Origin: Diplonema papillatum
Lineage: Eukaryota; Euglenozoa; Diplonemea; Diplonemida; Diplonemidae
Length of the DNA stretch: 64,000 nucleotides
Assembly (NCBI GenBank): GCA_030068145.1
Contig: JAPJBO010001119.1
Location: 1-64,000, forward strand
Direction of reading: 5' to 3'
A program made the translations under genes and the position numbers. This document shows, piece by piece, positions 38,719 through 49,922 of the stretch; the first letter of the stretch is position 1; each line of letters opens with the position of its first letter. The notes under the pieces are model-generated. The model was not told the origin of the DNA. It saw only the letters and a program-made list of their open reading frames with translations, and searched no databases.

Positions 38719-39610
38719 CCGGCAGGCAGAAAAGCAGGCCGAGCACTCGTCCGAGGACGACAACCAGCACTCGCCGCATCTCGACGTGGCGTGGCCGGCG
38801 GGCTCCTGCGCCCCGTGGATCGGCGCCGCCGCCGAAGACGAGCCGCCGGAATCTCCCGCTGAAAGGATCCCGGAGATGACCCTTGCCACGGCAAATTACA
38901 TCGTCAAGGCCTGATCGGACTTCTCTTCGCGATTTCGTAGTATTTTCTCCACAACACACGGGCAGCATGTCGTCCTGAGAACAGTCTCACACGACGATGC
39001 GTCGCATCTTTCAGGAGTCATCAGTGTCCTTCTACGAAATTCCCACACGAGTGTCTGGATGCGGGCATCCGCAGGGGGAAGAAGACGGAGCTGATGCTCG
39101 CGCAGGGCCGGCAGGTCGAAAAGCAGGCGGGCTCCTGCGTCCCGTGCATCGGCGCGCCGCCGCCGAAGATGCGGAAAACCCATCGAACCATCTAGTAGCT
39201 GGTTCACTCCGAAGGCTCCCTCAGGATAGCTAGAACCAAAAGAGGAGTTACGGCGGGGAAGCGAATGATGGGAGGCATTGGGGAATTCGCTTCCTCGAGC
39301 TAGAACCAAAACAGGAGTTACGCCACGTAAAGCGAATGATTGGAGGCATTGGGGAAATCGCTTCCTCGACCTATTCTCAAACTTTAAATGGGCGTGAGCT
39401 CGGGGTTACTTCATTGAACCCTGACGTAGAATCCTAGCCGCCGGAATCTCCCGCTGAAAGGATCCCGGAGATGACCTTTGCCACCGAAAATTACATCGTC
39501 ATGGCCTGATCGCCTCTTTTTGCGATTTTCGCAGTATCTTCCCGCACGAGTATTGGGATGCGCAGCCGATCTCGCATAGCCAGCAGTATCGTACACCTTT
39601 GTCTAGCGGC

Positions 39611-39740
39611 ATTCCGACAGCAAGCCGGGGTAGTACGAGAGGAGCTCCCGTTTCTAGTCCCTGGTATCTATCTGTTGTTCGATCGGATAGTGGGTTATGT
39701 CAGAACGCCTCTAGGCCAGAACCCAGTCTAGAGGAATGCG
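39611..39740 (+). rRNA. LSU rRNA-like fragment (sarcin-ricin loop to 3' domain)
   Basis: GGTAGTACGAGAGGAGC carries the AGTACGAGAGGA sarcin-ricin loop that is almost universal in large-subunit rRNA. About 85 bp later GTCAGAACGCCTCTAGGCCA matches the conserved GAACGCCTCTAAGxCAGAA near the rRNA 3' end. The order and spacing suit LSU rRNA, although the stretch between is shorter than in cytosolic 28S. It is only a fragment, so it is a relic: organelle (mitochondrial) DNA insertion, an rRNA-derived SINE, or a stray rDNA piece. A tRNA-like stretch follows. Confidence 0.6.
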
Positions 39741-39774
39741 TGAGTTTCTCAGGGCACATCGGATTTATCGGTCC

Positions 39775-39840
39775 ACGACTAGTTTCGCCTGCGTGTGCTA
39801 ACGCTGAGGTCGTGAGTTCGATTCCTCGCTGACGAACCTT
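39775..39840 (+). other. tRNA-like remnant next to the rRNA fragment
   Basis: GCGTGTGCTAACGC could be an anticodon-type stem-loop, and GTCGTGAGTTCGATTCC resembles a B box/T-loop, followed by TGACGAACCTTTT. The acceptor stem cannot be paired and the T stem has mismatches, so it is at best a decayed tRNA. Next to the LSU-like fragment it fits either a mitochondrial insertion or the promoter part of a SINE. Confidence 0.3.
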
Positions 39841-39949
39841 TTAGCTGTTGGGGGGATAAGCTTCTTGTATACAACCGGTAGCTTCTATTCGTTGGAGGAA
39901 GGTTGGAAGTTGGAAGTTCTGTGTCCCGGGAACGACCGTAGTACGATAC

Positions 39950-40284
39950 TACGGTAATCGGAATAATGTTGAACTGAACTACAGCTGGAACGGGCAAATG
40001 ACAGACCGGGTAAAACCTGGGACATCCGGGGGGGTCTCCCATGCAGTCTCCTGGGTGATTGCACCAGTGGTGGTCCTGCAGCCTCCAATGACAGCGGCAT
40101 TTAGGGGTCGAGCTGAGTATTGAGCACCCCAAGGCGCAGGCAAGCACCAGGGTCGCGATGCTCTGCAAAGTAAGCAAGTCACAACTCCCCCCCAAAAATG
40201 CGAACCGGGTAAAACCTGGGACACCCAGCCCCTTTTTCGGGGATGTCCCAGGTTTACCCGTTTCAACATTAATCCAATTACGGT
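39950..40284 (+). mobile_element. MITE-like element with TACGGTAAT-type ends, copy B
   Basis: The left end ACGGTAATCGGAATAATGTT and the complement of the right end ACCGTAATTGGATTAATGTT differ at 3 of 20 positions. The interior contains GGGTAAAACCTGGGACA twice and the GAGCACCCCAAGG/CACCAGTGGTGG phrases shared with copy A (34281-34574) in opposite orientation. There is no coding capacity. Confidence 0.75.
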
Positions 40285-42416
40285 ATGTGAACCAAGCAAC
40301 TAATGGAATAAACAGTGGTAGAAGGACCCCTGTACCTCAGAAGATGGGCCGTCTATCCTCGCCTAGCTTGCAGCGTAGGTTCCGCCAACAACAGAACAAA
40401 ACAGAACGTAATTGCTCTGAGAAACTTCTCACACGGGTGCGCGTGCATACGATTCGCGACTTTCAGAAGTCAGCAGTGTCCTTCTGCGATACTTCCACAG
40501 CCTGCACTGTAGTGCTGGTGGAGACATTGTCACCACCGCTGTTATTTCTTTTGCATAAGCACCTGCTTTGTAGGAAATGCTTGAGGAGACTGCCAGTTGC
40601 GATAGATCGAAGGAGGTAAATGTGCTGTAGCCCACACGAAACACAGGTAAATCTGGGTTTAGTAGCGGGCGTAAGCGTTCAACAAAAAAGTTGGGGTTCG
40701 GATAAGCGAACCAACTTTCCTGCAATCCTTTGCTGCATCTCGCACGTTATGGGGGTTAGATGAAATTACACGCGATTGTCAAGGTGCGCAGACACCCTCC
40801 TATGCCAGCAGCATCGTCCTTCTACGGAATATTACACGTGCGCACCTACGAATCGCATCTGTCAGAGCCGAATCCTGAGGCGGATGGCGCAGCAGCCGAC
40901 CGCAACGCGCAATGCTTGTGAACAACGCTCCCGCTATGATCACTTCAGTCTGCTCAGCGCTAGCCCACGCCGATGCACGACTCCTGCTCATTGCGACATT
41001 GACGAAGCAAGCTTTCTCGGAAAGCGCGACATTGGAGGAATAAATGCTCGAAACATTATCTCAACAACACCGGTAACAAGACATCCTAGGCTTCAAAGCC
41101 GCCCAAACGTTCCAAACAGTTCTTCTTGCACGTTTCTTTCTTTCGGAATTGCTGTTGTTCGGCGATGCGCTTCACTGCACGTGGGCGTCTGGAGTAATGG
41201 TACCGGACCGTGTGCGGCATAAATTTCCTCAATCCCGAGACGACAGCAATGGTCCACTTGTTTCTTTGGTACCAGGGTACCTCTTGAGACCGTGATAGAC
41301 AGAAGAATACAGCACCGGGTAATTCGATGCAGCTCTAGGACTAGGGATGGACCTGATAGACCGTGGTGGACCGTGATTCACTGTGATAAACAGCGGCAGG
41401 CACTTAGGGACGGACCGGCTCACATCAATTCGTATTCAACTGGCTGGGCACGTGTCAAACTCGCATTTAGGAAACCCCTAAATTGCTACTTCCCCCAGGG
41501 ACACCCGCCTGGCATGCCAGACTCACATTACTGTCCGCAGACCCTCAGATCCCACGTCGATGCTAATCAGCCTCGTGAGTGTCCCGGCTTGTAGGACAAC
41601 GTGCAGATAGGACACAGGGTTTGTTCCTGAGCATTGAGTTCTCTTGAGTACGTGAACATTGGATTGGCATGCACTTTCCCGTAGGTCAGGTTACTGTAAC
41701 GTCGTCACCTGCCATTGCGTCGTCACGTTCAAGTATATGGAGTTGGCGGGGCTCAATCTTCTTGTGATCGATCGTGTCGACCTGCCATGCAGTGTGGACT
41801 TGAAGTGCAGGTACCACAGGGTGGTAGGCTTGCATTGTCAAAGGATAGTGTTACTTGATACCGCCGTCCGAAGACGGTCGCGATGTGACGGGCGATGATG
41901 ATGAGGCCAGGCTGGTGGTATCCGGCTCCATTCTTCTAATGCCGCGCATCCGCGCCGCTGTGCTGAACTTCTGACCCGCCAGCGGAGCACGCATGTCTCG
42001 GCAACACTGCCGGCGGAGACCCAAGAAATGAGCGTACGTTGCTGCGCGTCAGTGTGCTGTTGCCTAGTCGCTCGTATCGCTATGAACCCGTTCGTTAGCG
42101 CAAATATCCCACTGGGACGGATGTTACTGTAAGGGCTCGACGTCAGAATTAGCCTGGCATCCAACGGGCGCAAGCGGGTAAAGTCCCACACCTTAACCTC
42201 AAAACAGTGACAAATCGGCGAAACCGGCGTTTTACAGTGCGCAGGTGAAAGGATAGAAGGGTAGGGAAAGGGCCAAAGGGGGACAGGTCAGGAGAGTCGG
42301 CGCGCTGCAAAAGGATCCATCCGTCGCACGTGCGTGTGTGCAGGGGAGGACTGCACAGGGCTTGCCGTCCAGCGGAGTAACTCGCCGTCCCCCGCGGGCG
42401 CGACAACGGCGCCGCG
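40285..42416. other. Repeat-rich intergenic region before the ArfGAP gene
   Basis: Contents: a relic of the 38-kb block (40440-40500), the left half of the TCTAGCCTCC element (40555-40695), another relic (40800-40860), and an inverted relative of the window's first kilobase (41240-41740). No protein-coding gene is recognised. Open frames near 41840-42510 on the minus strand lack codon bias. Confidence 0.5.
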
Positions 42417-42515
42417 ATGGCTACGAAAAAGCTGGCCACCAAGGAACAGAAGCGGCGGATCGATGACTTGCTCCGCCAACCCGGGAACAAAGAGTGCTTC
42501 GACTGCACCGAGAAG
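42417..42515 (+). CDS. ArfGAP / RanBP2-zinc-finger gene, exon 1
   Basis: The ATG at 42417 starts 33 codons ending QPGNKECFDCTEK, with a GTAAGG donor in phase 0. CFDC (C27, C30) is the first half of the ArfGAP C4 zinc finger. The exon joins seamlessly to exon 2 to give CFDCTEK-GPLWASTNLGIFLC, the standard 16-residue spacing to the second CxxC. ArfGAP proteins stimulate GTP hydrolysis on Arf GTPases to control vesicle coats. This one resembles small SMAP-like ArfGAPs, but the added RanBP2 finger is not standard for that family. Confidence 0.9.
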
Positions 42516-43100
42516 GTAAGGGGGGGGGTGAACGTTTCTTTTTGTCGTATAAGATCGGAGATCTCAGAAGATTATCCACTTACGGACGGAGGGGGGGAAG
42601 AGTTAATTTGGGGCTCCATAGCAACCCTCGTGTGCAGGATTTCTGCCCGATGAACGACGCATTTGAAAGATTTGTGTCAGATCTTTCCGATGAAGCAAAC
42701 GGCGACCACTTTCGACCATTCTTCGGCCTCTTCACCCGCGAACTTGACACCCGCGAACTCTCTCGAATTAGCTACCACTATAGTGGTAGTTCGTCCTTGA
42801 GTGGTTAATACTATTCCGACGAGAACTAACACTTGTACAAAGGTTATTACCCCGTCGCTCCCGACGAAAACACCGTAATTTTACCCCTCGCTTGCAACCA
42901 ATTTCTGCTTCCCTGGAGACAGTATTTGTTACAGCTAAAACGAACGTTGCCAGCGGTTTAACCAGGACTCATGCAGGTTAAGTCAGACACACAAATATCA
43001 CCACCAATGACCAACAACCAAGGTACCCGATTTTCTTACCTCGTGTAACCACCACTCTTACGACACTCAGAGCACAAAGGATATCTTCCCATAACTACGA

Positions 43101-43157
43101 AGGTCACCCGGAGACTTTAAAACCCCGGAGTTTCAAGCGAACTTTCACTCTAAAAAT
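43101..43157 (+). repeat. CCGGAGACTTTAAAA element in ArfGAP intron 1
   Basis: GGTCACCCGGAGACTTTAAAA, CCCCGGAGTTTCAAGCGA, ACTTTCACTCTAAAAAT. Well preserved and intronic. Confidence 0.8.
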
Positions 43158-43535
43158 TAATTGCTCGTGCTTTGGCTTGTGAGTTCAAGGCCGTGAATTG
43201 GTCCCCGATTCAGGTTGTCACAAACGAGGAATTGTGCTGAAGCACTCAGTAGCCCACACGCAACGCAGATAGTTCTGGATTGCGTGCCGGGCTGCTTCGT
43301 TTTCCCTTTCAAGTTTTTTGTCCCAGCAATAGAGAAGAGTATTCCCCGACAGATAGCTAGCCCTCGTTAAAAACAGTTGAATCAATCATGCAGGAATGGT
43401 AGTGCCCCTGCTTAATATTAACCTAGCGTGCAACTCCCGTCGTTCCTCTCTACCACTCGACTCCAACTGGAGACGCGAAGTCAGTCCTTCAAATACTCTA
43501 AAAAACACCGCCAGCTGCAACCCACCGCAAAACAG

Positions 43536-43664
43536 GGCCCGCTTTGGGCTTCGACGAATCTCGGCATTTTTCTCTGCATGAACTGCGCGGGCAAGCACCG
43601 GCAAATCGGTGTTCACCACTCGAAGGTCAAATCCGTGTCCATGGATTCGTGGGACGCCGATATG
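43536..43664 (+). CDS. ArfGAP gene, exon 2 (zinc finger second half, Arg finger)
   Basis: 43 codons between acceptor CGCAAAACAG and donor ATG/GTTTGT, phase 0 at both ends. CMNC (C47, C50 of the joined protein) completes the zinc site. GKHRQIGVH contains R55, the position of the catalytic arginine finger, and VKSVSMDSWDADM is the conserved end of the core. All residues needed for activity appear present. Confidence 0.92.
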
Positions 43665-44364
43665 GTTTGTGGCACCCTCTCGGCTCCTTTTTTTTACGTA
43701 GGCGCCAGCTTGAAAAGGAAATGCTCGACGATGCTGCCCGACAAAGAACAGAAGGGTTCCCAAGTGCTGTAACTACCGAACCACGTGTTTTGAACGGACG
43801 TGAGGTCATGCGGGTCTACCCCTACACGACAAATCACACAAACACAACATGTCAAAGTCCTGAGTGAGAAAGCAGCACACGGTGGTGTAAGCGAAGAACA
43901 AATCAGATTGTGTTTGTATTGTATTTGCCCCTTACCTCTATATTTCCTCCCTTCCATTCGGAGTCGAAGCAGCAACGTCGAGTATTTTGTGCTCACAGTT
44001 TCGCACGCTCAGTCAGCAGTTAGCAGCGTACTACGTGAAACTCACCAAAGCGGGCGAGTTCCGTGCGTGCGCTCAAACACACAGCCAAGCGAGCTAGACT
44101 CGACAAGGCAGGGTGTACAGAGACTGCGCAGAGCGCATCTCGATTCAGGTAGTCAAAGCGGCCGCCTGCTCGGTCCTGCGCAGAGGCGAAATAACCGATA
44201 GGGGCTCTCTCCCGGTGGAGGTGGGCATCACAGAGGAGGAACCTGTGGAGATCACAACGCCGGAGACTGAAGAGTGGATGGGTTGGATGGCTTGGATAGA
44301 GGAAGGAGAGGCCCTCGGCGAGGCCGTCAGGCGGAAAAGGGCGGACGACGACTCAAAAGCGGCC

Positions 44365-45321
44365 GAGACGGCACCACAGAGATGCCTTCCCCCGTCTGAG
44401 ACGGCACCACAGAGATGCCTTCCCCCGTCTGAGACGGCACCACAGAGATGCCTTCCCCCGTCTGAGACGGCACCACAGAGATGCCTTCCCCCGTCTGAGA
44501 CGGCACCACAGAGATGCCTTCCCCCGTCTGAGACGGCACCACAGAGATGCCTTCCCCCGTCTGAGACGGCACCACAGAGATGCCTTCCCCCGTCTGAGAC
44601 GGCACCACAGAGATGCCTTCCCCCGTCTGAGACGGCACCACAGAGATGCCTTCCCCCGTCTGAGACGGCACCACAGAGATGCCTTCCCCCGTCTGAGACG
44701 GCACCACAGAGATGCCTTCCCCCGTCTGAGACGGCACCACAGAGATGCCTTCCCCCGTCTGAGACGGCACCACAGAGATGCCTTCCCCCATCTGAGACGG
44801 CACCACAGAGATGCCTTCCCCCATCTGAGACGGCACCACAGAGATGCCTTCCCCCATCTGAGACGGCACCACAGAGATGCCTTCCCCCATCTGAGACGGC
44901 ACCACAGAGATGCCTTCCCCCATCTGAGACGGCACCACAGAGATGCCTTCCCCCATCTGAGACGGCACCACAGAGATGCCTTCCCCCATCTGAGACGGCA
45001 CCACAGAGATGCCTTCCCCCATCTGAGACGGCACCACAGAGATGCCTTCCCCCATCTGAGACGGCACCACAGAGATGCCTTCCCCCATCTGAGACGGCAC
45101 CACAGAGATGCCTTCCCCCATCTGAGACGGCACCACAGAGATGCCTTCCCCCATCTGAGACGGCACCACAGAGATGCCTTCCCCCATCTGAGACGGCACC
45201 ACAGAGATGCCTTCCCCCATCTGAGACGGCACCACAGAGATGCCTTCCCCCATCTGAGACGGCACCACAGAGATGCCTTCCCCCATCTGAGACGGCACCA
45301 CAGAGATGCCTTCCCCCGTCT
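44365..45321 (+). repeat. 33-bp minisatellite inside ArfGAP intron 2
   Basis: 29 nearly identical 33-bp units contain GAGACGGCACCACAGAGATG, then CCTTCCCCC and G/A plus TCT. The first dozen units read CCCGTCT, about the next sixteen read CCCATCT, and the last reads CCCGTCT, a block pattern that indicates stepwise segmental amplification. Because 33 is divisible by 3, both strands stay open in several frames (over 300 codons), but the array lies between two well-supported exons and none of these frames is likely to be a gene. Confidence 0.95.
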
Positions 45322-45734
45322 TCTATCCAGAAGGGGATCCCACGGGGGACCCAGACCCCTTCCCCCCCCACCTCGCACATGGCCCGGAGGAAAGCGCCGT
45401 CTTAATTTTCTTCTTGCCCAAGACGCAGTGTTGGAGGAAATAAGAACGCGTCGCAGACCATCCGCGGCGTTTCCTCGCGCCCTGTACCAAGAAACAAACG
45501 TCCGGGGACAATGTTGTCCCTGGGTCTTGAGCCTGAACGGATTTAGGTGGAGCAAGGGTGACACTGTAACCTATCCAGAGAACATTTCCGGAGTTGGGGC
45601 TTGCACTGAGAAACGAAGAAGCGGCGCTGCAGCGAGCTAAATGAAAATTTATCAAAACTCTAGACTCGGGCTAGTGCACTGGTCATCTTGCTAGCGCACT
45701 AATCATTCTTATTCGCGCACCTTCATCCTTACAG

Positions 45735-46037
45735 CTGTCCTTCGTCGAGCACGTTGGCAACGACCGAGCTGTGGTGCTGTACCGCGCGACGGCCCCGCAC
45801 TCATACAAGAAGCCCTTGGCCAATTGCGACAGCCGGACACTCGAGCGCTGCATCAACGAGACCCACGTGCTCCGAAAGTGGGCGGCGCCAGACCTCGAAC
45901 AGCAGCTGCAGGCCATCCGCGACGCTGTAGCTCGCGGCGCCAAGCCAGGCGCGTTGCCGGCCCCTACTTCGTCTCGACCGCCTGCCGAGTATGCGGCCCA
46001 GCCCCAGCTCACACAGCCCACGCAGCCCTCACAACAG
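45735..46037 (+). CDS. ArfGAP gene, exon 3 (end of ArfGAP domain)
   Basis: 101 codons, phase 0 at both ends, acceptor ATCCTTACAG, donor CAACAG/GTATGC. LSFVEHVGNDRAVVLYRATA continues directly from exon 2, matching the family's GNxxANxxYEA region. SRTLERCINETHVLRKWA corresponds to the final ArfGAP helix (family: xxREKFIRxKYExxxF). A Gln/Pro-rich linker follows. Residues 77-177 of the joined protein. Confidence 0.88.
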
Positions 46038-46269
46038 GTATGCTTGTTTCCTCGTTTTGGATGGTGCGATCCGCAGTTGAAAACTTCACTCCCCGTGAAC
46101 TTTCTAAGTACACACCCCATGAACACCCCAAATACGGTACCATGGCGACTTCTGGCGATTCTTTGCATTTCGTGCTTCCCGTGCTTCCGTGAACTTCCCG
46201 AGTAGATCCCGTGTACACCCAAGTAAGGCCACCGGAACACACCAGAAGATCGAAGTTCTTAGACGATTA

Positions 46270-46503
46270 ACACCATCCCCGACTGGCACTGAGACAAGGT
46301 TAATACCCCGTCGCAATCCCATCCCCGACTGGCACTGAGACAAGGTTAATACCCCGTCGCAATCCCATCCCCGACTGGCACTGAGACAAGGTTAATGCCC
46401 CGTCGCAATCCCATCCCCGACTGGCACTGAGACAAGGTTAATAACACGTCGCAATCCCATCCCCGACTGGCGCTGAGACAAGGTTAATGCCCCGTCGCAA
46501 TCC
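46270..46503 (+). repeat. 46-bp minisatellite in ArfGAP intron 3
   Basis: About five units of 46 bp contain CATCCCCGACTGGCACTGAG and ACAAGGTTAATACCCCGTCG. Confidence 0.9.
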
Positions 46504-46954
46504 CGAGAAACCACTGTATGCTCACCCTCGTTTGCCAGTTCACGGCGAACACACGAGAATACTTGCATGGGTCTTTTCATGTTTGTTTTTCATCCGAGAC
46601 TAGAGGTATGCTAATAGCTCTATCGAGCCAACCCCACTTTTTGGGGGGTACGGGGCGAAGCCCGAGGGCACTTTTTTAGGCCCAAAAATATGATCCAGTC
46701 AATTCCCTCGATCCAGGTTTTTTTTGCCCCGTGACTGGAAAAGGGCTATTTGCATCTAGATTTCAGGTCTGCCACCGTCTGGAAGCCCGGGTTCGAACCC
46801 GGCCGAGGACACTTTTCCGGTCGAAAATGGGTTTTGGAGTTTGTTGGTTTTCGGGGTCTTATGTGCCCGAAATTTGCGTTTTTTGCAGAGTTTCTCAATG
46901 TCTCACGGTTATTGGTCACCCCGGGAAATTTGAATCAGTCTACCAGTACTAAGC

Positions 46955-48015
46955 ATCGCCCGAACTTTGCTTCACCACTATGCTTTCACTCGGAGGCAGA
47001 ACTTAGCATCGCCCGAACTTGGCTTCTCCCGAACTTTGCTTCACCAGAACTTAGCTTCACCCGAACTTTGCTTTCGTCCGAACTTGGCTTGGCTTCGCCC
47101 GAACTTAGCTTCACCCGAACTTTACTGTTATCCGAAACAAACCCCGAAAATCATGTTCGACCGGAAAAGTGGCTCGCCCGGGTTCGAACTCGGGACCTCC
47201 AGGCTGGAGTCCAACTCTGAAGCCTTGCGCTGTTCACTCTGCCATCATGGTGTCATTTCCAGGGGGTGAAACTTCCTGACCCTTTACGCTCCGGCCCGGG
47301 GTTTCTTGACCCGTGATTTGGCACCGGGTATTTGCATACTTGAGGCTTGGACGGAACTTAGCCTCATGCTTGCTTCGCCGACTTACCCGCCCCAAAGGGG
47401 CAATAGAGCTTCACCAGAACTCAGCTTTGCTTCGCCCGAACTTAGCTTCACCAGAACTTTGCTTCGCTTCGCCCGAACTTTGCTTTCACCAGAACTTAGC
47501 CTCCCCAGAACTTAGCTTCACCCGAACTTTGCTTTGACTTAGCTTCGCCCGAACTTTGCTTTGACTCAGCTTCGCCCAGACTTCACCAGAACTTAGCATC
47601 GCCCGAACTTTGCTTTGCTTCAACTTTGCTTTCACCAGAACTTAGCTTCACCCGAACTTTGCTTTGCTTTGCCCGAACTTTGCTTTCACCAGAACTTAGC
47701 ATCGCCCGAACTTTGCTTTGCTTCGCCCAAACTTTGCCTTCACCCGAACTTTGCCTTGCTTCTCCCGAACTTAGCATCGCCCATTTGCCTCACCAGAACT
47801 TTGCTTTGCCCGAACTATGCTTTCACCAGAACTTAGCTTCACCCGAACTATGCTTTGCTTTGCCCGAACTTTGCTTTCACCAGAACTTAGCCTTAGCTTC
47901 ACCCGAACTTAGCATCGCCCGAACTTTGCTTAGCTTCACCAGAACTTCGCTTCGCCAGAACTTTGCTTTGCTTTGCCCGAACTTAGCTTCGCCCGAACTT
48001 TACTGTTTCCCGAAC
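46955..48015 (-). repeat. Degenerate relative of the 48-bp minisatellite, inverted, in ArfGAP intron 3
   Basis: Irregular runs of CGCCCGAACTTTGCTTC, CACCAGAACTTAGC and similar phrases are the reverse complement of the GAAGCAAAGTTCG/GCTAAGTTCGGGCG core at 33045-33912. The spacing is no longer regular. Two stretches interrupt or flank it with GGGTTCGAAC(C/T)C phrases (46790, 47180). Confidence 0.75.
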
Positions 48016-48690
48016 TTCAACTGCTGCCTCTAGTCTCGCTGGGCGCCGGTCTTTACCGGCGCAAATGTACTCATCAGTTTTTTTTTTGTGTCTAACAAAT
48101 GCTGCGATTTGTCAGGAACAAAAAACAGATCGATGGCAGCGTACTATCCTCACTCCCGTTAGATGAACAAAGCAGGGTTGAAGGAAGTGCGCACAAACAA
48201 AGCAATGCAGCAGCGAGAATGCGAGGAGGAGAGTATCACGTTAACAAGTTAAGGACGGGAGGGTTATTTTCGGAAAAGGGGCATTTTCATGGCAAACTTC
48301 AGGAGCAGGATTTCTGCCCGAGGAAGTGCGCATTTCAAAGACTTGTGTCAGATCTTTAAGTCCAAAATTCGACGTTTGGGGATGATTCTGAAAAGGGGAA
48401 TGTGCAGCCGGTCCGCCTATCTATCCAGAGCTCCCTATCTCGTAACGTCAGCGCGGTAGCGATGACAACGAGAACATATAGGTGGGAGGGGAGAGGCCCT
48501 GGGATTGCTAAGGCGTGACTACCCCCTCTTTTGTCTCTTCCAGGGAACCACCCCGAATCTGGCCTGGTCCACCGGACGGTCAGGGCTCACCTGCTGGTGC
48601 TGTTTGACGTGTTTTGTGTGTTTTCTCTCTGTCTCTCTCTCTTGACGCTATGCAGTCTTTAGCAACCGATCGCAAACCTCCTTGCAGCAG

Positions 48691-48855
48691 GCTGCTCAGC
48701 CGTCGGTGTGGAGCTGCCAAGCGTGCACTTTCGACAACGACATGCGCGCGTCCCGCTGCAAGATGTGCGAGACGCCCCGTGGCCGAGCCACGCCCGCCGC
48801 GCAGCAGCAGCACGCCCGCCAGCAATTCCAGCAGCAGCAACAGCAGCAACAGCAG

Positions 48856-48892
<37 letters not shown>

Positions 48893-48959
48893 GGCAGCAG
48901 CAACAGCAGCAGCAACAACAACAGCAACAACAACAGCAACAGCGGCAGCAACAGCAACA

Positions 48960-48994
<35 letters not shown>

Positions 48995-49146
48995 CCCAGC
49001 CGGCCTTCAACCCGCGAGCGCCCGAACCGCGGAACCCGCAGCCCATCCACGCCCTCGCGCCTCCGAAGCCCGCTGCCACCCAGGCATTCCAGCAGCCTCC
49101 GCAGCAGCAGCAGGCATCCCAGCCGTCCGCTCCGGCCAAGGGGCAG
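48691..49146 (+). CDS. ArfGAP gene, exon 4 (RanBP2 zinc finger and polyglutamine)
   Basis: The acceptor is TTGCAGCAG (either AG keeps frame). Residues begin AAQPSVWSCQACTFDNDMRA and SRCKMCETPRG, a textbook RanBP2-type finger (W-x-C-x2-C-x10-C-x2-C with an internal Asn), a fold that binds ubiquitin or single-stranded RNA. About 60 glutamines follow, encoded by mixed CAG and CAA with two CGG interruptions, then a Pro/Ala/Gln linker. The donor GGGCAG/GTATCC is in phase 0. The mixed codons argue that the Gln run is maintained as protein rather than being a raw CAG expansion. Confidence 0.85.
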
Positions 49147-49922
49147 GTATCCTTGCTCTTTTTTTTTTGCATATCGGGATACAGATACTCGAAGGAGGCC
49201 CTCCAGTTGCAAGAAGTCTCAGAAGGGAGGTTAGACTTTCGACTTTTTGTTACACACCAATACATTCTTACTACAATGAATCGTATACCTGGCCCAAGGA
49301 CCTGCTGTGGTCCTTATGCTGTTCCCACGATGAATCGTAATCCCATACCTGTGCCTGTACCTGTATCTACCTGTACCACCTGTACCTGTACCTGTATTAC
49401 GATTCATCGTGGGAATGTTTCAGCGTAACGACCAAACAGCAGGTCATTGGGGTTTTAGCAACGCAAAGTCTAAAATTCCCACCCACCCACATCCTGGTAT
49501 TCGCTGCTTGCTATCCTATCAGTCCGCGGTATCCGCGAGGTCCAGGGGAGCTGGGTTCCCACCCTCCGTCCCCCGTGACTTCCTGGGCTAGCCTGTTCAC
49601 TCACAAAATCAGTGGCTACCTCAGGGGGTTACCTCGTACGTGAAACCCTGTTTCTTCTTCCCCTTTCTTTGTCGCAATGAGTGAATTTCAGAAGCATTCT
49701 GAGAAATGCAACGATCAAGTGAAGCGCACGCGAAGCGCAGTAGCGCAGTTCATGATGAACTCAGCAAGTGAAGCGCCAAGGCATTCCCTACGTGTATCCA
49801 TCTGTACCTGTGTACCTTACCTGTACCCACCTGTCCCTGTACCCACGTGGAATTGAAGCAGGCTGAAGACAATGGCCATGAACACGCGGACGGCCAACAC
49901 AAACACACACACACACACACAG

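Larger units (their letters stand above)
37999..39560 (+). repeat. Scrambled array of partial copies of the last dysferlin exon
   Basis: A block running CCTGATCGGACTTCTC ... GCATGCCAGCGCTGTCGTCC ... GATGCGTCGCATCTTTCAGG ... ACGAAATTCCACACGAGTGT ... GGAAGACGGAGCTGATGCT recurs near 38000, 38305 and 38912. Parts reappear at 39425-39560, 40440-40500 and 40800-40860. Between the second and third blocks a whole exon end (38705-38914, GRQAEKQAEHSSEDD to the stop) is repeated. 39230-39370 has an added AGCTAGAACCAAAA.AGGAGTTACG tandem pair. Confidence 0.8.

Noticed and set aside
44113..45405. Open frame of 430 codons with a repeated ETAPQRCLPPS peptide (and long minus-strand frames)
   Set aside because: It lies within the intron between two well-phased ArfGAP exons and is the translation of a 33-bp minisatellite. 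All frames are open because the unit is a multiple of 3 and lacks stops.
46785..47240. tRNA-like GGGTTCGAACCC and GGGTTCGAACTC sequences
   Set aside because: The T-loop consensus is present, but stems do not pair fully and no acceptor or D arm could be built on either strand.
48580..49212. Minus-strand poly-Leu or poly-Cys protein
   Set aside because: It is the antisense of the polyglutamine-coding exon of the ArfGAP gene.
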